Shown in pieces: positions 25,737-33,072 of a DNA stretch of 64,000 nucleotides. Made by a program: the position numbers and the translations under genes. The notes under the pieces were generated by a model. It worked only from the letters and a program-made list of their open reading frames with translations, searched no databases and was not told the DNA's origin. The DNA comes from Tractidigestivibacter montrealensis. Lineage in GTDB: Bacteria > Actinomycetota > Coriobacteriia > Coriobacteriales > Atopobiaceae. Position 1 is the first letter of the stretch. Each line of letters opens with the position of its first letter. Location of the stretch: contig NZ_JANSKA010000002.1 in the NCBI RefSeq assembly GCF_024741235.1, forward strand, positions 124,001-188,000, given 5' to 3'.

Positions 25737-26873
25737 ATGAAGGACACTGAGGTCCCCAGCAACTATCTCGCCGTGATTAAGGTTGTTGGCGTGGGCGGCG
25801 GCGGCACCAACGCCGTGAACCGCATGATCGAGGAGGGCATCCGCGGCGTCGAGTTTGTCGCCATCAACACCGACGCGCAGGCGCTCGCCATCTCTGACGC
25901 GGACATCAAGGTCCACATTGGCACCGACATCACCAAGGGCCTGGGCGCTGGCGCCAACCCCGAGGTTGGCCAGGAGGCTGCCGAGGAGAGCAGGGACGAG
26001 ATCAAGCAGGCGCTCGCCGGCTCCGACATGGTCTTCATCACCGCAGGCGAGGGTGGTGGCACCGGTACCGGTGCGGCACCTATCGTTGCCGACATCGCCA
26101 AGAACGACGTTGGCGCCCTTACCGTGGGCGTCGTAACCAAGCCCTTCTCGTTCGAGGGCCGCAAGCGCTACAACTCCGCCGCCGAGGGCATCAAGAACCT
26201 CTCCGAGAACGTTGACACGCTCATCGTGATTCCCAACGACCGTCTGCTCGACCTCTCCGAGAAGAAGACCACCATGCTCGAGGCCTTCCGCATGGCCGAT
26301 GACGTGCTGTGCCAGGGCACCCAGGGCATCACGGACCTCATCACCGTCCCTGGCCTCATCAACCTCGACTTCGCAGACGTCTGCACCATCATGAAGGGCG
26401 CAGGCACGGCCATGATGGGCATTGGCACCGCTTCTGGCGACTCCCGCGCAACCGACGCCGCTGCCGAGGCCATCTCCAGCCCGCTGCTTGAGACGTCCAC
26501 CGATGGCGCCACGCGCGTGCTGCTCTCCATTGCCGGCAACAAGGACCTTGGCATCCAGGAGATCAACGACGCCGCCGACCTCGTTGCCAAGAATGTCGAC
26601 CCCGAGGCCAACATCATCTTTGGTACCGTCGTCGACGAGTCCCTGGGCGACCAGGTGCGCGTCACCGTCATTGCCACCGGTTTCAATGACGCCAACATCC
26701 AGCCCACGCTGCCCACCATGCCGGTGGCGCGTCCGCAGTCCCAGGCGTCAAAGTCCAAGCAGCGCCCCTACACTGCGGCGCCGGCTCCCGCGAGCCGTCC
26801 TGCGGCCCCCGCTGCGAGCGGTGACAACAAGGAGTTCGACATCCCCGACTTCCTGAAGCGTAGCCGCATCTAG
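25737..26873 (+). CDS. ftsZ: Cell division GTPase FtsZ
   Basis: A 378-residue tubulin-like GTPase forming the Z ring. GGGTGTG is at residues 106-112, the GTP-binding start is [15 protein letters not shown], the T7 loop contains NLDFADV, and the linker is short, Pro/Ala/Ser-rich. The C-terminal peptide [10 protein letters not shown] is the docking site for membrane anchors, here presumably SepF encoded downstream since no ftsA is present. ATG 25737 follows CGAGGAGGAAAC. It has its own promoter region. Confidence 0.98.
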   Translation: MKDTEVPSNYLAVIKVVGVGGGGTNAVNRMIEEGIRGVEFVAINTDAQALAISDADIKVHIGTDITKGLGAGANPEVGQEAAEESRDEIKQALAGSDMVFITAGEGGGTGTGAAPIVADIAKNDVGALTVGVVTKPFSFEGRKRYNSAAEGIKNLSENVDTLIVIPNDRLLDLSEKKTTMLEAFRMADDVLCQGTQGITDLITVPGLINLDFADVCTIMKGAGTAMMGIGTASGDSRATDAAAEAISSPLLETSTDGATRVLLSIAGNKDLGIQEINDAADLVAKNVDPEANIIFGTVVDESLGDQVRVTVIATGFNDANIQPTLPTMPVARPQSQASKSKQRPYTAAPAPASRPAAPAASGDNKEFDIPDFLKRSRI

Positions 26874-26877
26874 CGCC

Positions 26878-27684
26878 ATGTCCGAGCCCACGCTCACAAG
26901 GTACCAGTCGCACGGCGTGACCCTTCTGGGAGATGCTTCCGTCCCCCAGGGGGTCGCGCTTGCGTTCACGGAGCGCACGGGGGGTGTCTCTACGGGAGGC
27001 TGCTCCTCGCTCAACCTGGGGAGTGCCTGCGGAGACGACCCGTCCCACGTGGCCGAGAACCGCCGCCGCGCGCTTTGCGCCCTGGGAGCGGAGTGCTGCG
27101 CGGACATGCTCGTGAGCCCGCACCAGGTGCACGGCGACAGGATCGTCACCGTGCGCTCCTCGGACGCGGATGCTGTCCATGCTGCACAGGCTGACGCCGC
27201 ATCCGGCGCGGATGCGATTGTCTGCACCGCCACCAACGTGCCCGTGCTGCTCTGCTTTGCGGACTGCGTGCCCGTGATTCTCGTGGCCCCTGGCGGCTTT
27301 GCCGTGGCGCACTCCGGCTGGCGGGGAACCATCGCGCGGATAAGCGCCAAGGCGGCACATGCCCTTGCGGAGAAGACCGGCTCGCCCGTCTCGCAAGTTC
27401 GTGCCTACGTGGGCCCGCACATCGGGCGCGAGGACTATGAGGTCTCTCCCGAGCTCGCCGCGCGCTTCTCGGCGGAGTTTGGGCCTGGCGTAATCTGGGG
27501 TGAGCGCAACCTCGACCTGGGGGCTGCCGTCACGGCGGCGCTGGTGGATGCCGGGGTGCCAAGGAGCTCCATCGCCTGCTGCGACGTCTCGACCGCCTCG
27601 GCCACCGAGAGGTTCTTCTCGTACCGCGCCGAGCACGGGTCCTGCGGACGGCACGGCGCCCTTGCCGTGATGTGGGGCGAGTAG
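26878..27684 (+). CDS. pgeF: Purine nucleoside phosphorylase/adenosine deaminase-like YfiH (PgeF) protein
   Basis: A 268-residue multicopper polyphenol oxidase-fold protein (Pfam Cu-oxidase_4, YlmD/YfiH). Metal-ligand motifs HQVHGD, CFADCVPV and AHSGWRGT are intact, the His-Cys-His set of the family. Members act on purine nucleosides and in E. coli the protein influences peptidoglycan quality, which fits its place four bases after ftsZ. In Gram-positives it is commonly found in the ftsZ-ylmD-yggS-sepF order seen here. Confidence 0.9.
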   Translation: MSEPTLTRYQSHGVTLLGDASVPQGVALAFTERTGGVSTGGCSSLNLGSACGDDPSHVAENRRRALCALGAECCADMLVSPHQVHGDRIVTVRSSDADAVHAAQADAASGADAIVCTATNVPVLLCFADCVPVILVAPGGFAVAHSGWRGTIARISAKAAHALAEKTGSPVSQVRAYVGPHIGREDYEVSPELAARFSAEFGPGVIWGERNLDLGAAVTAALVDAGVPRSSIACCDVSTASATERFFSYRAEHGSCGRHGALAVMWGE

Positions 27685-27741
27685 CGCGGAAGCGCCTGCG
27701 TGGGGCGTGGGGTTTCATCAAGGTAATGGGAGCTGGTCTAG

Positions 27742-28473
27742 ATGGATGAGACAGAAGACGAGGGCTATGCGGCGTTTCTCGCCGAGCGCAGGGAGGAGAT
27801 CCTCCAGCGCATCGCGGAGGCTGCCGCCCGCGCTGGGCGTGACCCGGCGGAGGTGGAGCTTCTCGCCGTCTCAAAGACCGTCGACGTGCCGCAGGTCAAC
27901 CTTGCCTGGAAGGTGGGATATCGAGCCTTTGGCGAGAACCGTCCCCGGGAACTGGTCCGCAAGCTCAAGGGAATTGCCGCGTACCCCCAGATGGATGGCG
28001 CCCGCTTTGACATGATCGGCCACCTGCAAACCAACAAGGTGCGCGAGGTCGTGGGCAATGTGACGCTCATCCACTCGGTGTCGTCGCTCCACCTGGCCGA
28101 GGCCATCTCCAAGCGCGGCGTGGGCCACAACGTGACGAGCGACGCACTTCTCGAGGTGAACGTCTCGGGGGAGGAGTCCAAGTCAGGCTTCTCGCCCGAC
28201 GAGGTCCGCGCGGCGCTCGACGTCATCCTGGCGCTTCCCGCCCTGCGCGTGCACGGCCTCATGACCATGGCGCCGGCGCACGACATGGACGCGGCGAGAA
28301 GGACCTTCTCCGGCCTACGCGAACTGCGTGACGAGCTTGCCCGTCGCAGCGGGCTTGAGCTGCCGGTCCTTTCCTGCGGCATGAGCGATGACTTCCCGAT
28401 TGCGGTCGAGGAGGGCTCCACGATCGTTCGACTTGGCAGAACAGTGTTCGACCCCAGGTACGTTCTGGGTTAA
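27742..28473 (+). CDS. PLP homeostasis protein YggS/PLPBP
   Basis: A 243-residue single-domain TIM-barrel PLP-binding protein of the YggS/YlmE/PROSC family, which buffers pyridoxal phosphate and has no known catalysis. The PLP Lys45 lies in LLAVSKTV; other motifs are GENRPREL, MIGHLQTNK, LLEVNVSGEESKSGF, GLMTMAP and LSCGMSDDF. Third in the run after ftsZ, upstream of sepF, the usual context. Confidence 0.95.
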   Translation: MDETEDEGYAAFLAERREEILQRIAEAAARAGRDPAEVELLAVSKTVDVPQVNLAWKVGYRAFGENRPRELVRKLKGIAAYPQMDGARFDMIGHLQTNKVREVVGNVTLIHSVSSLHLAEAISKRGVGHNVTSDALLEVNVSGEESKSGFSPDEVRAALDVILALPALRVHGLMTMAPAHDMDAARRTFSGLRELRDELARRSGLELPVLSCGMSDDFPIAVEEGSTIVRLGRTVFDPRYVLG

Positions 28474-28522
28474 TCTGGCAATGGTGCGGGGTGTTGGACC
28501 TCGCAAAATGGATGGGGGAATC

Positions 28523-29194
28523 ATGGGCTTCCTCGACAACATCAGGGATCGTTTCCGTAGGGACGACGACTACGACGACTACGAGGACGACTACTACGAC
28601 GGCGACGACGAGCAGCGCGAGCGCGACCGCGAGCGCGGCTACGGCGACCGCCGCCCCACGGGCAGCGCGACCAAGCTTCTGGGCAACACCTCGCGTCCCG
28701 AGGCAGAGAGCGTCTCGGTCTACACGCGCTCTGGCCGCCCGGTGACGCAGAACCCCGCAGCCGGCTATGCCGACCAGCGCGACACGCGTCTGCGCCCCAG
28801 CTACGTCGAGCCGCCCGAGCCCACCTATAGGCCCACCTATGAGCCTTCCGCGCCAAGCAGCCCTGCTGCTACCACGGAGATAAACCGCGGCGGCTCCTCC
28901 GCGCGCGTGACCTCCGGTCAGCTTCCTCCCTACGTGCTGCGTCCCGTCTCGTACGACGACGTCCAGTCCGTGGTGAGGCGCGTGCGCACCAACCAGCCCG
29001 TCATTCTCATCTTCAAGGGCACCAATATCGAGACCGCCAAGCGCATCCTCGACTTCTGCTACGGCCTGAGCTACGGCGTTGCCGGCTCGGTCGAGGCGCT
29101 GGGCGACCGCGTCTTTGCGGTGCTGCCGGCGGGCATCGAGCTTACCCAGGGCGACATCGACAAGCTTGTCGCCGACGGCGACCTCGAGGCGTAA
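28523..29194 (+). CDS. sepF: Cell division protein SepF
   Basis: A 223-residue SepF that anchors FtsZ filaments to the membrane. The N-terminal MGFLDNIRDRFR makes the amphipathic membrane helix; residues 13-130 form a long linker rich in Asp, Tyr, Arg and Pro; the C-terminal SepF domain (about 137-215) has VLRPVSYDDVQSVV and VAGSVEALGDRVFAVLP. ATG 28523 has GATGGGGGA upstream; in-frame ATG 28508 is possible. SepF without FtsA is the norm in Actinobacteria and matches the absence of ftsA here. Confidence 0.95.
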   Translation: MGFLDNIRDRFRRDDDYDDYEDDYYDGDDEQRERDRERGYGDRRPTGSATKLLGNTSRPEAESVSVYTRSGRPVTQNPAAGYADQRDTRLRPSYVEPPEPTYRPTYEPSAPSSPAATTEINRGGSSARVTSGQLPPYVLRPVSYDDVQSVVRRVRTNQPVILIFKGTNIETAKRILDFCYGLSYGVAGSVEALGDRVFAVLPAGIELTQGDIDKLVADGDLEA

Positions 29195-29199
29195 GCGCC

Positions 29200-30036
29200 A
29201 TGGCCGAGAAGATCGAGCAGGTCATAGGCGTCATTGGCGCAGGCTCCATGGGTGCCGCCATCGCGCGCGGGCTCGTGGCCTCTGGTGCCGCGGCGCCGGC
29301 GCACGTTCTTGTCGCCAACCCCTCCGCGGGCAAACTTGCGCCCCTTGCAGAGCTTGGCATCAAGACCTTCACCAGCAACGATGAGCTTCTCGCCCAGGAT
29401 CCTGATGCGGTTGTGCTGGCGGTGAAGCCGCAGGTGCTGCCTGGGGTCCTCGCGGAGCATACGGAGGGCCTTGCAGGCCGCCTTGTGATCTCAATTGCGG
29501 CGGGTGTCTCGGTGGCATCGCTTGAGCGAGCGCTTGAGCACTCCCACGTGGTGCGCGCCATGCCCAACCTGCCCGTGCAGGTACTCTCTGGCGCGACTGC
29601 CGTCTGCCCGGGCTCCCGTGCCACCAAGGAGGACCTGGACCTCTCATTGGCGATCTTCTCGGCCCTGGGAAGCGCCGTGGTGCTGCGAGAGGACCAGCTT
29701 GACGCCGAAGGCGCCGTGGTTGGCTGTGGGCCCGCGTACGTGGCCCTGCTCGTTGACGACCTCACCCGTGCCGGCGTGGAGCGCGGCCTTCCCGCTGTGG
29801 CCTGTCGCGAGCTCGTGCTCTCCACCATGCGCGGCGTGGCGGAGCAGCTCCTGGCGTCGGGCGAGCATCCTCGTGCGTATATGGAGAAAGTGACGTCTCC
29901 CGGCGGCACGACGGCCGCGGGTTTGCGGGCGATGGAGTCGGGTATGTTTGAGGTTGCCTGTGCGGGGGTCGACGCGGCATTGCGTCGTACCCGCGAGCTC
30001 TCGGAGGCGGCAGGCGACAAGACTACCGACGACTGA
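29200..30036 (+). CDS. proC: Pyrroline-5-carboxylate reductase
   Basis: A 278-residue enzyme reducing pyrroline-5-carboxylate to proline with NAD(P)H. The Rossmann start is IGVIGAGSMGAAIARGL, followed by AVKPQVLPGVL and RAMPNLPVQV, and the C-terminal dimer domain has GCGPAYVALLVDDL and VTSPGGTTAAGL. It sits five bases after sepF and before yggT, a context known from other Gram-positives and suggestive of a shared transcript rather than a role in division. Confidence 0.96.
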   Translation: MAEKIEQVIGVIGAGSMGAAIARGLVASGAAAPAHVLVANPSAGKLAPLAELGIKTFTSNDELLAQDPDAVVLAVKPQVLPGVLAEHTEGLAGRLVISIAAGVSVASLERALEHSHVVRAMPNLPVQVLSGATAVCPGSRATKEDLDLSLAIFSALGSAVVLREDQLDAEGAVVGCGPAYVALLVDDLTRAGVERGLPAVACRELVLSTMRGVAEQLLASGEHPRAYMEKVTSPGGTTAAGLRAMESGMFEVACAGVDAALRRTRELSEAAGDKTTDD

Positions 30037-30049
30037 CAGCGAGGACCAC

Positions 30050-30313
30050 TTGAACTACACGATAGCCAACGTAATTGCCCAGCTCTTCCGCATCTACAAC
30101 ATCCTGATCATCATCTGGTGCGTCCTCTCGTGGATTCCGCGCGGCTCTGGCGTGATCGAGGACTTCCGCGGTGCAATCGGTATGCTCGTGGAGCCGTGGC
30201 TTAACATCTTCAGGCGCTTCATTCCGCCGCTCGGCGGTATAGACTTTTCGCCCATTGTGGCGATATTCGCTCTTGAGGCCATAGAGCGCCTGCTTCTGGC
30301 TATACTTTTGTAA
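30050..30313 (+). CDS. YggT family membrane protein
   Basis: An 87-residue protein with two membrane segments (about 8-28 and 62-84) around the conserved SWIPRGSGVIEDFRG and EPWLNIFRRFIPPLGGIDFSPI loop of the YggT/YlmG family. TTG 30050 is chosen: AGCGAGGA lies upstream and the product then starts NYTIANVIAQLF. Family members are linked to cell division or nucleoid organisation by gene order and, in chloroplasts, by experiment. Confidence 0.9.
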   Translation: MNYTIANVIAQLFRIYNILIIIWCVLSWIPRGSGVIEDFRGAIGMLVEPWLNIFRRFIPPLGGIDFSPIVAIFALEAIERLLLAILL

Positions 30314-30372
30314 CGTCATTGCCGCTTGGCGGGCGCTGCCCGGGGCGACGAGTCGAAGTGAAAGGGACAAAG

Positions 30373-31077
30373 ATGGCAATCACACCAGCAGATATCGAGC
30401 AGCAGACCTTCTCTCCCTCGAAGCACGGCTATGACCCCGAGGAGGTCGACGCCTTCCTCGAGCAGATTTCCAGCGAGGTTGACGCGATGCTGCAGAAGAT
30501 CGCGGACCTCAAGGGTCGCCTGAACACCGCCGAGCAGCAGCTCTCTGCCTCCCAGGCGCAGGTTGCCAGCCTCGAGGAGCAGCTCAACGCCGCCCCCGAG
30601 CGCATGGAGGTTACGACGGTCGCCCCCACCCCCGCGGTGCAGGACGACCTTGCCGCGTCCGAGAGCCAGATCTCTCGCGTGCTTATCGTTGCTCAGCAGA
30701 GCGCCGACAAGCTTGTTGCCGACGCTCGCGACAACGCGGAGCGCATCCGCAACGAGGCCGACCAGAAGGCTCGCGAGGTCATTCGCCAGGCACTTGCCGA
30801 GAAGCAGAACGAGCTGGACGAGATTGACCGTCTCAAGCAGTCCCGCGAGGACTTCCGCAACGAGTACAAGAAGCTCCTGCAGCACTTTATGGACGACGCG
30901 GACTCCGTGTTCCCGCAGCAGCCGCTCTCAACGGCTCCCAACGGCTCTGGTGCGGCGCCTGCGGCGACCCCTGCCGCCCGTCCTGCCGTGAGCGCGCCTG
31001 CCGTGCCCGGTGCTTCCGCTGGCTCTATCGCCGCGGGCAACACCTCGTTCCAGACGGACTTCGGCGACCTGGACTAA
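30373..31077 (+). CDS. divIVA: DivIVA domain protein
   Basis: A 234-residue polar/septal scaffold protein. The N-terminal lipid-binding domain has ITPADIEQQTF, then GYDPEEVDAFLEQI; two coiled-coil stretches (about 30-75 and 95-180) follow, separated by an acidic/Pro segment. The tail from 185 on is Ala/Pro-rich. In Actinobacteria DivIVA (Wag31) directs polar growth; in Firmicutes it marks poles and septa. ATG 30373 follows AAAGGGACAAAG. Last gene of the cluster, closed by a terminator. Confidence 0.95.
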   Translation: MAITPADIEQQTFSPSKHGYDPEEVDAFLEQISSEVDAMLQKIADLKGRLNTAEQQLSASQAQVASLEEQLNAAPERMEVTTVAPTPAVQDDLAASESQISRVLIVAQQSADKLVADARDNAERIRNEADQKAREVIRQALAEKQNELDEIDRLKQSREDFRNEYKKLLQHFMDDADSVFPQQPLSTAPNGSGAAPAATPAARPAVSAPAVPGASAGSIAAGNTSFQTDFGDLD

Positions 31078-31104
31078 CGGCGCGAGAAACAGCTTTGATG
31101 CGAT

Positions 31105-31138
31105 GAGGAGGCCCCAGCGCAGGGGCCTCCTCTTTTTT
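31105..31138 (+). terminator. Intrinsic terminator of the division cluster
   Basis: GAGGAGGCCCC (31105-31115) and GGGGCCTCCTC (31122-31132) form a perfect 11-bp stem with a 6-base loop, followed by six T (31133-31138). It closes the transcript that ends with divIVA. Confidence 0.95.
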
Positions 31139-31214
31139 GTGGGGCGCGTGGCGGCGTCTTTCTCGGCGCGCGTTCTTCTCGCCCGCGCCGGCGGCAGCTC
31201 GCAACAAGCTTGAG

Positions 31215-31329
31215 GGTCGCCGCAACACATTCGATGGTCGCCGCAACACATTCGATGGTTTGGCGCTACACATTCGCATCCGAATCTGTATCCCGTACAG
31301 GTCGCCACACATTCGGGTGACGAATGTGT
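31215..31329. repeat. Short tandem and inverted repeats with core ACATTCG
   Basis: A 21-base unit starting GGTCGCCGCAACAC is perfectly duplicated at 31215-31235 and 31236-31256. The core CACATTCG recurs near 31269, and ACACATTCG (31307-31315) pairs with CGAATGTGT (31321-31329). The array marks the left edge of the accessory stretch. Operator cluster or mobile-element scar are both possible; no gene is seen between the terminator and 31490. Confidence 0.6.
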
Positions 31330-31499
31330 AGCGGCTCAATGCTCGGATAGACACGTCTAGTGGATGCAGACATCAACAATGGTCGCGATATAGCGTCGTA
31401 TGCCACGTATTAATATTCAGACCTGTCAACTTTGGTCGAAGACCGTTTGCAGGATAGACGGTATCGAGGGAGGAGGGTCAGGGTCACAATGAGTATCTG

Positions 31500-31631
31500 A
31501 AAACAATAGAGCCTCCAATAGGAGGCTCTTGGCGAAGTCAAGCTGCCCCCTACGGGGCGTCCACCTAACGGTAGACATTTTTGGCAAAGCCGTATTTTGA
31601 CTCGCAGTGCCAATCTGACTGGTAATCAAAC
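31500..31631 (-). ncRNA. tracrRNA-like sequence, type II CRISPR
   Basis: On the minus strand the RNA would start with an anti-repeat: plus-strand bases 31604-31631 equal the last 28 bases of the CRISPR repeat at 32318. The next bases give CAAAAU opposite repeat GUUUUG after a GAGU/GA bulge, exactly the lower stem-bulge-upper stem of Cas9 guide RNAs. Then come GGCUUUGCC (a nexus-like hairpin), a GCCCC/GGGGC hairpin and an AGCCTCC/GGAGGCT terminator at 31508-31525 with a T-rich end. No cas9 is in the window. The anti-repeat and nexus also encode the last codons of a 116-codon gene. Confidence 0.75.
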
Positions 31632-31915
31632 TCGTACTTGCGTTCGACGTCTACGAAGTCCTTGCCAGCCACGGTGTACAGCTCGTAGCGGGAGTCCTGC
31701 AGCGCGTCGAGCAGCCGCGCCGCCCTGCAGTTGCAGGGCTTCAGGTTCTCGGCCTTGAAGTACTCCACCGACTTGCTGCACTCGTCTACGTGGCTCTGCA
31801 CCGCGTTCCACTTCTCGGTGGTCCTCGCGTCCTCGGGGAAGTAGAAATCCTTCTTGATGCTTGGGGCCATGAATGCGATTTCCTGGCCGTCGATGGTGTA
31901 GGCAGTCTCCTTCAT
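31565..31915 (-). CDS. Small protein of unknown function with tracrRNA-like 3' end
   Basis: A 116-residue protein I do not recognise. Translation is well supported: AGAGGAG lies seven bases before ATG 31915 and codons are G/C-ending with local preferences through residue 92 or so. From there (TTT GAT TAC onward) the codons turn A/T-rich, exactly where the anti-repeat of the tracrRNA-like element starts. No signal peptide, no membrane segment; five Cys including CNC. Position beside a cas-less CRISPR array makes an anti-CRISPR or guide-RNA-related role conceivable, but nothing in the sequence proves it. Confidence 0.6.
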   Translation of the reverse strand: MKETAYTIDGQEIAFMAPSIKKDFYFPEDARTTEKWNAVQSHVDECSKSVEYFKAENLKPCNCRAARLLDALQDSRYELYTVAGKDFVDVERKYEFDYQSDWHCESKYGFAKNVYR

Positions 31916-31961
31916 TGCGTTCTCCTCTCATGACTTCTATCTGGTACAATGTGCGTGACAC

Positions 31962-32005
31962 GCCGGACGGGGCGGCATTGCTGGTTGCTGGCCGTCCCGT
32001 CCGGC
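31962..32005. repeat. Perfect 10-bp inverted repeat
   Basis: GCCGGACGGG (31962-31971) and CCCGTCCGGC (31996-32005) can pair around a 24-base centre that itself has GGC/GCC complementarity. It lies just upstream (on the minus strand) of the 116-codon gene and could be a terminator or operator. Confidence 0.5.
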
Positions 32006-32010
32006 ATCGC

Positions 32011-32259
32011 CTAGCGCTTGGGTCGTTGCCTCGGCCTGGGCGCTTTTTCAGGCGATTGCCCCGTGCTTGGCTTTGGCGGGCGTAGCGTGATTGACACGCT
32101 TGTTCGCGTTCCGTCTCTCGCCTTGCCTTGCAGTCGGTATGTCACGCTTGAGACGTGCAATGGACCCTCCTTTCTCTCGCTGGTAGGCGTGTGCCTACCG
32201 AGAAACCCGCGCTGCTGCGTGGCCTTCTCGGTAGGTACTTGCTGCTCTAGCCTCTCCAC
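32011..32259 (-). CDS. Doubtful small basic ORF
   Basis: An 82-residue open frame from GTG 32259, or 49 residues from TTG 32160 which has GGAGGG four bases upstream. The C-terminal part is Pro/Lys/Arg-rich. Codon choice (AGA, ACA, CGA) differs from neighbouring genes and no family is recognised. It may be noncoding. A 7-bp hairpin (32182-32188 with 32193-32199) lies inside. Otherwise 31916-32317 holds only repeats and possibly the CRISPR leader. Confidence 0.2.
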   Translation of the reverse strand: MERLEQQVPTEKATQQRGFLGRHTPTSERKEGPLHVSSVTYRLQGKARDGTRTSVSITLRPPKPSTGQSPEKAPRPRQRPKR

Positions 32260-32317
32260 GTCCGGGGTTCGTACCGGCTAGCCGTCATTCATTCGGGCCT
32301 TCGTGGTGTCCTATGTC

Positions 32318-32485
32318 GTTTTGGAGCAGTGCCAATCTGACTGGTAATCAAACCGTGGACGAGTCCGCCGCCGACGCCTTCTCGTTTTGGAGCAGTGCCA
32401 ATCTGACTGGTAATCAAACGCCGATTACCAGAACCAGTAACTACCCGTGGTTTTGGAGCAGTGCCAATCTGACTGGTAATCAGAA
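32318..32485 (+). CRISPR. Three-repeat CRISPR array, type II
   Basis: 36-base repeats at 32318-32353, 32384-32419 and 32450-32485, beginning GTTTTGGAGCAG and ending GGTAATCAAAC. Two 30-base spacers lie at 32354-32383 and 32420-32449. The first two repeats are identical; the third differs only at its 3' end (CAGAA for CAAAC), as expected of the leader-distal repeat, so the leader is on the left. The 36/30 periodicity, GTTTTGGAGC start and the nearby tracrRNA-like sequence point to type II-A. No cas gene accompanies it. Confidence 0.95.
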
Positions 32486-32566
32486 CAGGAGCATGACGGC
32501 AGCAGCCTTGGTTCCATACAATGCGCCAGTATGCCCTACATGCAACTTCTATCCTAGAGGTGAGAC

Positions 32567-32800
32567 ATGACAATACCAATCACGTTAAGGCTTCCAGATG
32601 ACCTTGCGAAGAGGTATGACCGCCTAGCGAAGGAGACGGGAAGGACCACGTCTTACTACATGACTGCTGCCCTGTCGGACTCTATAGACCAGCTTGAGTA
32701 CGAGTATGGGATTCTCAAGCAGGTAGAGGACTTTCGCGCTGGGCGGCTTGAGACCTACAGTCTCGACGAGGTTAGAGAAATGCCAAAGCCAGATGCCTAG
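32567..32800 (+). CDS. Ribbon-helix-helix antitoxin-like protein, orphan
   Basis: A 77-residue protein: PITLRLPDDLAKRYDRLAKETG and TTSYYMTAALSDSI make a ribbon-helix-helix DNA-binding fold of the RelB/CopG type, followed by an acidic helix and DEVREMPKPD tail that in relatives wraps the toxin. AGAGGTGAG lies before ATG 32567. No RelE/ParE toxin is encoded downstream on either strand, so it is an orphan antitoxin or a solitary regulator. It begins 81 bases after the CRISPR array. Confidence 0.7.
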   Translation: MTIPITLRLPDDLAKRYDRLAKETGRTTSYYMTAALSDSIDQLEYEYGILKQVEDFRAGRLETYSLDEVREMPKPDA

Positions 32801-33072
32801 AATCTAAAGATGGCCATCAGGGAAACTTCGCAACTAGCGTCGATGAAGACCCGCTGTGGTAGCTATGCTCGCCGTTGGGTTGCCCGATGCAAAGATTAGG
32901 CTGATGCCCTGACGGCTGATTACAGTCACACGACCTACAAGGTCGCAAGTAGTCTCCTCCTGGCGTTCGATCTGTAGGTGGCATAAGAAAGACTTCGATA
33001 TCCGTTTTCTTTACAAGCAATGAGTGCGAAATTGGTCTGTGCAACCGTGACCATGCTCTGACAGCATTAATC

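Noticed and set aside
31604-31631. A fourth, isolated CRISPR repeat
   Set aside because: Only the last 28 bases match; the first eight differ in the exact bulged-stem pattern of an anti-repeat and are followed on the minus strand by nexus and terminator hairpins.
32255-32280. tRNA 3' fragment (attachment site) with GGTTCG loop
   Set aside because: The flanking CCGG/CCGG stem is too short and no acceptor end or CCA follows.
32801-33072. RelE-type toxin after the antitoxin-like gene
   Set aside because: The longest plus-strand frame here is about 29 codons and has no toxin features. Apart from short dyads this 272-base stretch shows nothing.
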